A stretch of 44,981 bases of DNA from positions 1 through 44,981 of the forward strand of contig NZ_LRTR01000914.1 of NCBI RefSeq assembly GCF_001550375.1, given 5' to 3'. Each line of letters opens with the position of its first letter. Positions within the stretch are counted from its first letter, which is position 1. Under the pieces are notes generated by a model. That model saw nothing but the letters and a program-made list of their open reading frames with translations. It was not told the DNA's origin and searched no databases. Below are positions 15,183 through 23,000 of the stretch, in pieces. This DNA is from Streptomyces europaeiscabiei (GTDB lineage: Bacteria; Actinomycetota; Actinomycetes; Streptomycetales; Streptomycetaceae). The translations under genes and the position numbers were made by a program.

Positions 15183-17081
15183 GTGGACGTCGAGCAGGCG
15201 GAGGCCGCGCTCGTCGAGCACTATCCGCGTCTGGTCCGGCTCGCCTATCTGACGCTGCCGTCGAGCCTGGGCCGGAACCGCCGCGTGCTGACGGCCCACG
15301 CGCTGACGCAGCGGGCGCTGCCCAGGGGGCGCAGGTCGGCGACGCTCATCCCGGCGCAGTCGACAGGAGCGGGGACGGTGGCGGGCCGGGAGCGCAACCC
15401 CGGGTACGCCCTTGTCCGGCTGCGAGTCGTCCGCACCGCCCTGGAGGCGGGACTCCCGCTGCGGCGCAGGGCGTGGCCGAAGCGGTCCCAACTGCCGCCG
15501 CTGCTCCCGCACGTGTGGGGCCTGCGGCTCTTCCCCCGCTCGGGCGGTGCCGACGAACTGGCTCTGGACCAGCGGCTGTCGGCGCTCACCTCCCCGGCTC
15601 GCGCGGCCTACGTCCTGCGCGGTCTGGAGAAGCTCCCCGACCCAGCGATCAGGGCGCTCCTCGAAGAGGCCGGTGTCGACGATCCGGCCGCGGCGCTGAA
15701 GGAGGCCGGCTCCGTGCCGGCGCAGCAGTACGCACTGCTCTCCTCCCCCGAGTACGACCCTTGTTCGCTGCACGCCCGCCCCACCGATCTGATGCGCCGG
15801 CGCCAGCACATGAAGGCCGCGCTGGCCGCCACGGCCGCCGTGGTCGTGTGCGGGGCGCTCCTCGGGCTGCCCGGGGAGGGCTGGGGGCCCGACGGCGCGG
15901 CGGCACCCCCGTACGCGCGGAACCCGGCGGCCCAGGCGGCCCTCGATCCGGGCCGGTTGACGACGGCGACGACCACGGCGTGGCAGGCGACGGGGCGCAG
16001 CGACTTCACCACCTGGCCCGCGCGCGGCGATCTCGTCAAGGACAAGGCCCTGCTGCGGCGGGCCCTCGCGGTCTGGGCCCGCCCCGGCGAGTCCGTGCAG
16101 GTCGCGGTCACCCTGGGCACCCAGGCAGGGCCCCCGCCCGGCCCTCCGCAACTGCTGTACGCGGGGCAGGTCGACAACCTCCGGGTCGTCCTGCTCCACG
16201 ACGGCCTGCGCATCGCCCGATACGCGGAGCCCCTGGACGACCCGGGCGTGGCCGCCCTCGACCTGACCCGGGTCGACGGGGCGACCGGCGTCGGCGCGAG
16301 CGCCCTGGTGCTGGACCGGACGGACGGCAACGTCCGCTATCTGACGGCCCCGTGGGTGCGCGAGGCGGGCGTACGGGACCTGGCGAAGCCCGACGCCGCG
16401 GTGCGCAGGCTCGCGCTGACGAAGGACGGGACGACGGCCCCGTTCGCCGGCCCGGCGGTGCGCACCGGGAAGTGCCGGTCGTGGGACGTCCTGCAGCTGA
16501 CCGATGCCACGGGCGGTACGCGGCTGCTGACCGACCTGTTGGAGGTGACCCCCGCGCATCTCACGGTCGGCCGCCCTTCGGCCGCCTCGCCAGGTCGTGA
16601 CGCCTCCGCCGCGCCGGCGGTCTGGGCACCCTTCGCCTGCTCCCTGGCCGCCGCGCGGTCTCAGGGCGTGCGGTCCGTGAACGCCTGGCAGTTCGCCCGT
16701 CAGCCGCTGCCCGACGGCAGCGGCCGGGCCGACTGGGTGTGCACCCGCACCGAGACCTGGCGAGGCGCGGGAACCCGGGCACTGACCCAGTTCGACACCG
16801 CGGCCGGCGCGTACGTCACGGCCGCCGCCGACGAGGTCCCGGCCTGCGGACCGGCCGATCCGCACGTCCTGGCCGCCGGGCCCTGGAAGTCCGCGGCGGG
16901 CGACTCGTACCTGCTCGCCGCCGGCAGCAGGGGGACCGTCTCCGTCGAGCTGAGCGGCCAGGTGAGCGGTTCGGCCCGGGGCAACCTCCTCGCCGTGCCG
17001 ACCGAAGAAGGCGCACAGGCCGAGTTGCGGGGCACGCTGGCGAACGGCCGGGAGATCGGCGGACTTCAGTCGGCCGGGTGA
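15183..17081 (+). CDS. Single-pass membrane protein with sigma-factor-like cytoplasmic domain
   Basis: A 632-residue protein. Residues 1-45 (VEQAEAALVEHYPRLVRLAY and on) resemble sigma-70 region 2. Residues about 140-185 (LSALTSPARAAYVLRGLEKL, then PDPAIRALLEEAGV) resemble region 4 with its helix-turn-helix. Between them is an arginine-rich segment and no recognisable linker. One membrane helix follows at about 210-231 (AALAATAAVVVCGALLGLPG), then a 400-residue extracytoplasmic part with scattered cysteines and no fold that I recognise. The start is set at the GTG at 15183, which has AGGAG 6 bases upstream; a TTG at 15117 in the same frame has no ribosome site. It may be a membrane-tethered pseudo-sigma or sensor. 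The sigma resemblance is my reading and is degenerate. Confidence 0.75.
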   Translation: MDVEQAEAALVEHYPRLVRLAYLTLPSSLGRNRRVLTAHALTQRALPRGRRSATLIPAQSTGAGTVAGRERNPGYALVRLRVVRTALEAGLPLRRRAWPKRSQLPPLLPHVWGLRLFPRSGGADELALDQRLSALTSPARAAYVLRGLEKLPDPAIRALLEEAGVDDPAAALKEAGSVPAQQYALLSSPEYDPCSLHARPTDLMRRRQHMKAALAATAAVVVCGALLGLPGEGWGPDGAAAPPYARNPAAQAALDPGRLTTATTTAWQATGRSDFTTWPARGDLVKDKALLRRALAVWARPGESVQVAVTLGTQAGPPPGPPQLLYAGQVDNLRVVLLHDGLRIARYAEPLDDPGVAALDLTRVDGATGVGASALVLDRTDGNVRYLTAPWVREAGVRDLAKPDAAVRRLALTKDGTTAPFAGPAVRTGKCRSWDVLQLTDATGGTRLLTDLLEVTPAHLTVGRPSAASPGRDASAAPAVWAPFACSLAAARSQGVRSVNAWQFARQPLPDGSGRADWVCTRTETWRGAGTRALTQFDTAAGAYVTAAADEVPACGPADPHVLAAGPWKSAAGDSYLLAAGSRGTVSVELSGQVSGSARGNLLAVPTEEGAQAELRGTLANGREIGGLQSAG

Positions 17082-17111
17082 CCGCTCACGGATCGAACAT
17101 CGCTACGCGAT

Positions 17112-17130
17112 CCAGCCCATGGCGGGCTGG
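17112..17130. promoter_or_regulatory. Inverted repeat in the tetR promoter, likely operator
   Basis: CCAGCCC (17112-17118) and GGGCTGG (17124-17130) are perfect arms around ATGGC. The repeat occupies the expected -35 region of the tetR gene, so it is a candidate autoregulatory site. Confidence 0.5.
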
Positions 17131-17140
17131 AATCAATCGG

Positions 17141-17146
17141 TAGGGT
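17141..17146 (+). promoter_or_regulatory. -10 box of leaderless tetR-family gene
   Basis: TAGGGT ends 6 bases before the ATG at 17153. No ribosome site with proper spacing is present, so the mRNA probably starts at the initiation codon. Confidence 0.55.
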
Positions 17147-17152
17147 GTTCGT

Positions 17153-17851
17153 ATGCAAACCGGTACGCGCCGCAGGATGGGTGTGGAGGAGCGGCGGCAG
17201 CAGTTGATCGGGGTCGCCCTCGAACTGTTCAGCCGGCGCTCGCCCGACGAGGTCTCCATCGACGAGATAGCGTCGGCGGCGGGCATCTCACGCCCGCTCG
17301 TCTACCACTACTTTCCAGGCAAACTCAGCCTGTACGAGGCCGCTTTGACGCGTGCCTGCGACGATCTCGCGCACCGTTTCGTCGAGCCCCGTGAGGGCCC
17401 GCTCGGCGCCCGGCTGCTCCGCGTCACGCACCGCTTCTTCGACTTCGTCGACGAGCACGGCCCCGGATTCTCCGCCCTGATGCGCGGCGGCCCGGCCGTC
17501 GGCTCCTCCCGCACGAACGCCCTCGTCGACGGCGTACGCCAGGCCGCGTATGTCCAGATCCTTTCGCACCTGGACGTCGACGCCGTGCCCGCCCGCCTCG
17601 AACTCGTCATCCGCTCCTGGATCTCCCTGGCCGAGTCCACTGCCCTCGTCTGGCTCGACGGGCGCCGCATCCCGAGGGAGGAGCTGGAGGTCCAACTCGT
17701 CCACGACTTCGCGGCCCTCGCGGCGGTGAGCGCGGCCCAGGACGAGGGGATGGCGGGCCTGCTCCGCAGAATGCTCGCCGAGGAGCCGTCGGACGGCCCG
17801 TTCAGCGATCTGGCGGGGTGCCTGGTGGCCTTGGGGCGCGCCGACATCTAG
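17153..17851 (+). CDS. TetR/AcrR family transcriptional regulator
   Basis: A 232-residue TetR-family repressor. The DNA-binding domain is at residues 10-60: RRQQLIGVALELFSRRSPDE, then VSIDEIASAAGISRPLVYHY and FPGKLSLYEAAL. The C-terminal ligand domain is helical and contains DFVDEHGPGFSALMRGG. The ligand cannot be predicted. The gene is probably leaderless, with an inverted repeat over the promoter that suggests autorepression. It converges with the CHMI-family gene, which is therefore not in its operon. A repeat arm begins at its stop codon. Confidence 0.92.
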   Translation: MQTGTRRRMGVEERRQQLIGVALELFSRRSPDEVSIDEIASAAGISRPLVYHYFPGKLSLYEAALTRACDDLAHRFVEPREGPLGARLLRVTHRFFDFVDEHGPGFSALMRGGPAVGSSRTNALVDGVRQAAYVQILSHLDVDAVPARLELVIRSWISLAESTALVWLDGRRIPREELEVQLVHDFAALAAVSAAQDEGMAGLLRRMLAEEPSDGPFSDLAGCLVALGRADI

Positions 17852-17872
17852 GGGCGCGGGGAACTGCGCGAA
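17851..17872. repeat. Half copy of the palindromic intergenic repeat
   Basis: AGGGGCGCGGGGAACTGCGCG matches the right arm of the elements at 1541-1700 and 14854-15018, but no left arm is present. It starts at the stop codon of the tetR-family gene. It is probably a decayed remnant. Confidence 0.7.
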
Positions 17873-17921
17873 CAACCACGACGCCCCCGCATCCGGCAGT
17901 CCCCCGAAGCTCCAACGGCGC

Positions 17922-18278
17922 CTAGATCTCGAACTTCCGGTACGAGGGATCAAGGTCGCGTACCTCCGCCGACGCATGAAACGCCAGCCCCTGCCCCACC
18001 TTCACGAACTCCCGAAGCAGCTCCAGCACGTTCTCGGTCAACGTCACCTTGGTCACGTCGGTCCGCCCCGCGAGCAGCCCGAGCGTGACGTGCACGATCG
18101 CGTGGCCGTCCGTGTCGGGCCCGACCACCGTGTCCTCGGTGGCCCGGAACTGCGTCTTGCACGCCTCCGGCTTCGCGGCAGCGGTCCGCACGACCTCCTC
18201 GTGCAGGGCCTTGGCGAACGCGGGCCGGTCAAAGCCCTCGGAGAGAACGGCGGAGTAATCCACGGTGATCTGCGGCAT
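17922..18278 (-). CDS. 5-carboxymethyl-2-hydroxymuconate isomerase family protein
   Basis: A 118-residue protein of the CHMI family in the tautomerase superfamily. These enzymes isomerise a ring-cleavage product in homoprotocatechuate degradation, using the amino-terminal proline as base. Proline 2 is present in MPQITVDYSAVL. Family segments FDRPAFAKALHEEVV, ACKTQFRATEDTVVG and HAIVHVTLGLLAGRT are all visible. No other hpa catabolic gene lies nearby, so the pathway assignment is not supported by context and the physiological substrate is open. GAGAGG precedes the ATG by 6 bases. It is followed on the same strand by nothing and preceded by the phosphatase gene, which starts far upstream; the 43-base gap would allow co-transcription. 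Confidence 0.85.
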   Translation of the reverse strand: MPQITVDYSAVLSEGFDRPAFAKALHEEVVRTAAAKPEACKTQFRATEDTVVGPDTDGHAIVHVTLGLLAGRTDVTKVTLTENVLELLREFVKVGQGLAFHASAEVRDLDPSYRKFEI

Positions 18279-18321
18279 GGGACGCCTCTCTTACAAGGTC
18301 AACTACAACAAGGCAACCCGG

Positions 18322-19938
18322 TCAGCCTAGCCGCAGGCGCAACGCGAGCATCGCGATGTCGTCCTCCCGGTCCCTGCCGAAACAGTGCAGCAACGTGTCG
18401 CACAGCGCGACCGTCCCGGCCGGGGCGCCCGCCGCGGCGGCCCGCAGTTGCTCCAGGGAGAGCGAGAGATCGATCCCCCGGGTCTCCACGAGCCCGTCCG
18501 TGACCATGAGCAGCCGATCCGTCGGCCACAGCACCGTCTCCGTGGGCTCGGGCCGGTCCAGGCCGAGCCCGAGGAGAGGCCCGGCGGCCTTCACGTACTC
18601 GGCCTCTCCCGAGTCGCGGACGATCAGCGGCGGGATGTGGCCCGCGTTGGCGATCCGTACGCGCCCGCTGCCCGGCTCGACCAGGGCCAGACAGACCGTG
18701 GCGGTGACGTCGGGGTGGTAGTGCTGGAGCATCCGGTCGAGCCGCCGGGCGAGCGCCGCGGGGTCGGACTGCTCCACGCAGTAGGCGCGCAGGGCGTGCC
18801 GGATCTCGACCATCACGGTGGCCGCGTCCAGCGAGTGCCCGACGACGTCGCCGACGGCGGTGAGGACGCCGTCGGCGGTGGACAGGGCCGCGTAGAAGTC
18901 GCCGCCGATCTCGGTCCGGCGGGACGCGGGGACGTACCGGACGACCACTTCGAGGCCGGGGAACTCGGGTACCCGCTTGGGCAGGAAGCTGTGCTGGAGG
19001 GTGAGCGCGACATGGCGCTCGACCTGGTACATGAGGAGGGGCTGCGCGGCCAGGGCGGTGGCCTGGGCGAGACGGGCGACCAGGCCCATGGCATCGGATG
19101 CCGTGCCGCGGGCGCCGTGCACGGGTGTGGCGACGCAGACGGGTGTGCCGCTCTCGGTGCGGGCCAGGACCAGACGGGCGTCCTCGGTGACGCCGGGCCG
19201 GAAGAAGCCCGCGGGCCACAGGGGTGCGGGGACGACGGTGTCGTGCGGCCCGGGGTCACCGTCGGTGACACGGCGGATGAGCCGGGCCACGGCGTCGTGC
19301 GCGCCGGCGTCGGGGAGGGTGCTGCGGGCCCGTGCCCGGGAGGTGCCGCTGCAGAGGTGGCCGTCCTCGCCGAGCACGAACACGGCGGCGGGCGACCGGG
19401 TGAGCCGGGCGGCTCCTTCGGCGGCGGCTCCGGCCAGCTCTTCCAGGGTGCGGGCGGCCTGGACGTCGACGATGGTCTCGGACAGCAGGGTGAGCCGTCG
19501 TACGAGGGCCTCGGCGCCGTTGCGCATACGGGCGCCGCGGACGGCCGCGCGGACGACCGCCTGGATCTCCTCCGGCTCGGCGGGGACCGTCAGATAGGCC
19601 TCGCCGCCCGCGTCCAGTCCCCGGCAGCGGTCGCTGGGGGCGACGGAGGCGGCGGAGAAGTGGACGACGGGCAGGGCCGCCATCGGGGGTTGCGCCTTGA
19701 GCAGGCGGCAGAATTCGAAGCCGCTCATGTCCGGGAGGCCGACGTCGACGAGGGCCACGTCGGGCAGGGCTCCCGAGCGGAGCCGCAGGTCGAGTTCGGC
19801 GAGCGCCTCACCGGCGCTGGCCACGGGGACGACGCTGTGTCCGGCCCTGCGCAGCACCGCGCCCATCGCGTACCGGCCGGCGGCCGCGTCGTCGACCACC
19901 AGCACCGTGGTTTCTGCTGCGTCGGCCATCAGGCTCAT
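18322..19938 (-). CDS. Receiver-GAF-PP2C (SpoIIE/RsbU-type) protein phosphatase
   Basis: A 538-residue signalling protein. Residues 8-135 are a response-regulator receiver with acidic pair Asp16-Asp17 (VLVVDD) and phosphoacceptor Asp65 (ALVDVGLPDMSG). Residues about 150-305 form a GAF-like sensor. Residues about 320-538 are a PP2C-type phosphatase: LEVVVRYVPASRRTEIGGDF, TAVGDVVGHSLDAATVM, NAGHIPPLIV and LLMVTDGLVE, with metal-binding aspartates in GGDF, GDVVGH, TDGL and the C-terminal DREDDIAML. Such phosphatases usually act on anti-sigma-factor antagonists. The conserved receiver lysine (KP motif) is replaced by Val118 in AYLTVPAEP, so phosphorylation-dependent switching may be altered. No partner kinase or antagonist gene is in the window. 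Confidence 0.9.
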   Translation of the reverse strand: MSLMADAAETTVLVVDDAAAGRYAMGAVLRRAGHSVVPVASAGEALAELDLRLRSGALPDVALVDVGLPDMSGFEFCRLLKAQPPMAALPVVHFSAASVAPSDRCRGLDAGGEAYLTVPAEPEEIQAVVRAAVRGARMRNGAEALVRRLTLLSETIVDVQAARTLEELAGAAAEGAARLTRSPAAVFVLGEDGHLCSGTSRARARSTLPDAGAHDAVARLIRRVTDGDPGPHDTVVPAPLWPAGFFRPGVTEDARLVLARTESGTPVCVATPVHGARGTASDAMGLVARLAQATALAAQPLLMYQVERHVALTLQHSFLPKRVPEFPGLEVVVRYVPASRRTEIGGDFYAALSTADGVLTAVGDVVGHSLDAATVMVEIRHALRAYCVEQSDPAALARRLDRMLQHYHPDVTATVCLALVEPGSGRVRIANAGHIPPLIVRDSGEAEYVKAAGPLLGLGLDRPEPTETVLWPTDRLLMVTDGLVETRGIDLSLSLEQLRAAAAGAPAGTVALCDTLLHCFGRDREDDIAMLALRLRLG

Positions 19939-19963
19939 GAGGCTCTCGTCGTCGCTGAAGCTC

Positions 19964-20001
19964 GGGTGGTGCGGGCCGTCCCCTCCCCGCCCGCACCACC
20001 C
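19964..20001 (-). terminator. Terminator of the amylopullulanase gene
   Basis: GGGTGGTGCGGGC (19964-19976) and GCCCGCACCACCC (19989-20001) form a perfect 13-bp stem with a 12-base loop, 11 bases past the stop codon of the leftward gene. Confidence 0.85.
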
Positions 20002-20012
20002 AAACTAGCGCT

Positions 20013-23000
20013 CTACCGCTCGGATCGTGCGAATACCGCCACGGTCCGCCCCGGAACGACGAACGTCCCCGATTCCGCTTCGTACGACGAGGTCCGGACG
20101 GTAGAGTCCGCACCCGCCGCCTGCACCTGGTGCAGGACGTATCCCGTCCCGGCCAGGTCGTCCACGGTCTGCTTCCGCCTCTCGGGGGTGGCGTTGAAGA
20201 CGACGACGAGGTCGCCGAGTTCCATGGTGATCACGCCCGGGGTCTCGTCCTTCCCCGACAGCGGGAAGGACAGCTCCGACTGCACCTGCCCGGCCGTGTC
20301 CAGGGAGAACACGTCTTCCGTCGTACGGATCCTCAGCAGGTCCCGGTACGCCGCCGAGGCCCCCTCGATCTGCTCGCAGCCGACGCCGACCGAGGTCAAC
20401 AGGGGCTTGGCATAGGGCCACTTGGACTCGTTGTCGGCCGCGAGGGGCAGTCCGCGCCCGAAGCCGTTGCCGTCCCGGCAGTCCCAGTGGATCGCGTTGA
20501 ACCAGTCGCCGCTGTCGTACGAGTTCCGGTCGAGGGACTTGGACCGCAGCAGATCGGTGCCGGCCTGGGAGAGCGCCGGGCCCTGCGAGAGGGCGGCCGT
20601 GGCCATGGCGAGGACCTGCATACGGGACCGGTCGGCCGCGCTCGTCGACTTCGGCAGTTTGAAGGCGAGCGCGTCGAACAGGGACTCGTTGTCGTGCGCG
20701 TCGACATAGGCGAGGGCGTCGCCGGGGGCGTCCGCGTATCCGGCGGCGGCCCCGTTGTAGTCGACCTCGGAGCCCTTGACCTCCTTGCCGTCGGTGTCGG
20801 TGAACCGGTAGTTCGCGAGGTTGCCGCTCAGGCCGACCTTGATGAGGTCCTGGTAGTGCAGCAGCCGTGCCTTCTGCTCGGCCGGAGTGCCGTTGTCCTT
20901 GGAGGAGTTGGGCTCGGTGTAGAGGCCGGACGCGAAGCCCTGGACACCCGGGTCCTCGTCGAAGGGTCCGCCGCCGCGCACCGCGTCACGGGCCCGGTCG
21001 GAGAAGGTCGCGACGCCCGTCCCGGCCATGTTCTTCTGTGTGGCCTGGGTGAAGCGCGCGTCGTCGGCGACCTCGCCGAAGTTCCAGCCCTCCCCGTACA
21101 GGATGATCTTCTTCCCCTCGACGCCGTCCTTCTTGGGGGTCAGCGCGTCGAGCGCCTTCCTGACCGCCAGGATGTTGGCCTTCGGGTGGTGGCCCATCAG
21201 GTCGAAGCGGAACCCGTCGACCTTGTACTCCTTGGCCCAGGTGACGATCGAGTCGACGACGAGCTTGCCCATCATGGTGTTCTCGGGCGCGGTGTTGGCG
21301 CAGCAGGTGGAGGTGGCGACGGATCCGTCGGCGAGGAGCCGGTGGTAGTAGCCGGGGACCACCTTGTCGAGGACGCTCTTGTCGGCCTGGCCGCTCGCCG
21401 GGGTGTGGTTGTAGACCACGTCCAGCACGACCCCGAGGCCGTCGCCGTTGAGTGCCTTCACCATCTTCCGGAACTCGACCGTGCGCCGGGTGCCGTCCGG
21501 GTCGGTCGCGTACGAACCCTCCGGGACCGTGTAGTGGTACGGGTCGTAGCCCCAGTTGAACCCGTCCTTCGCCGCGGCCTTCGCCACGCACTCCTGCTGC
21601 TGGTCGGAGTCGGCGGCGTACGAGCCGAGGTCGCAGTCGACACTCGCCTGGTCCGCCTTCCTCTCGGGGATGGTGGCGATGTCGGCGACGGGGAGAAGGT
21701 GCACGTACGACGTGCCCGCCTTCGCCAGCTTCCGCAGATGCTTCGAGCCGTCGCCGCCCTTGTCGGTGAAGGCGAGGTAGGTGCCCTTGTCCTTCGCGGG
21801 CACGGCCTTGTCGGCGATGGAGAAGTCCCGGACGTGCAACTCCTGGATCCGCGCGTCCTTCAGCGGTACGGCCTTCGGCTTGGTGTACGACGACCAGCCG
21901 CTCGGCGCGAGGGACCTGTCCGCCAGGTCGACGACGAGGCTGCGCTCGGAGTCGGCGGTCAGCGCCACGGAGTACGGGTCGGTGACCTTGTTGGTGACGA
22001 CCTCGCGGACGCTGGGCGCCCACACCTTCACGACGTACCGGTAGGGCTTGTTCTTCCAGGACTTCGGTCCGGTGACGGACCAGACTCCGGTGGCGTCGTC
22101 CCGCTTCATGGGGAGCGTCCTGCCGTCGAGGTCGAGGGAGACCCCCTGCGCGGTGGGCGCCCAGACGGCGAGCGTCGGACGGCCCTTGCGGAAGGTCGGG
22201 CCGAGGTCGGCGTCCGCCGCGCTCCTGCCGTACAGGTCGTCGAGCACACCGGCGATCTGCACGCCCGTCGCCGCGAGCACGGCCCCGGTCGCCGCGCGCT
22301 GGGAGGCGACGAGCTGACCGCGCAGGGCCTCGCGGACCCGGTCGCGGTCGCGTGGGTCGACGGTCCACGCCGTGTACGACTTCAGGTGCGGGAACCTCGC
22401 CTTCTGGGCGTCGGTGAGGGCCGACTTCGTGAGGCGGAGCCGGCGCTCGTCGGTGCTGGTCAGCGCGCCGTCCTTCGCGGTGATGGAGCCGGTGCGGGAG
22501 GAGAGCAGCTGAGTGGACGCGGCGGTGTCGTTTCCGTTCCACGCGACGGTGTTCCGGTCGATCCAGACCGCCTTGGAGGTGGTCAGGTCGAGGGCGGCCG
22601 CGCTGCCCGCGGGCTGCGGGAGCAGGTACTTCTCCTGGCCGTTCAGCAGCCACACCTCGTGGCCGACGGCCTTGAGGTCGAGCGACTGGTCGGTGGAGAG
22701 GTCCTTCTCGTCGCCCTTGTGGATGATGTAACTGAGGCTGGTGGCCCCGTCGGTGAGCGGTACCTCGAAGACGGCACCGTAGGCGTCGGTCCGTACCGGT
22801 TCCAGGGGCTTCGACCAGTCCGTGGGGTTCGCGGCGCCGGACCAGACGTGCAGGCCCCAGCCGTCGTGGTTCCCGTCGGCGCGGTGGTAGTGCAGGACGG
22901 CCTTGGCCTTGTCCTGCTCGGGGTAGTCGCCGGTCGGCTTCTCCGTCAGGACGGCCTCCTTGCCCTGCTCGACCCAGATCTCGCCCGTCTTCGTGACGTC

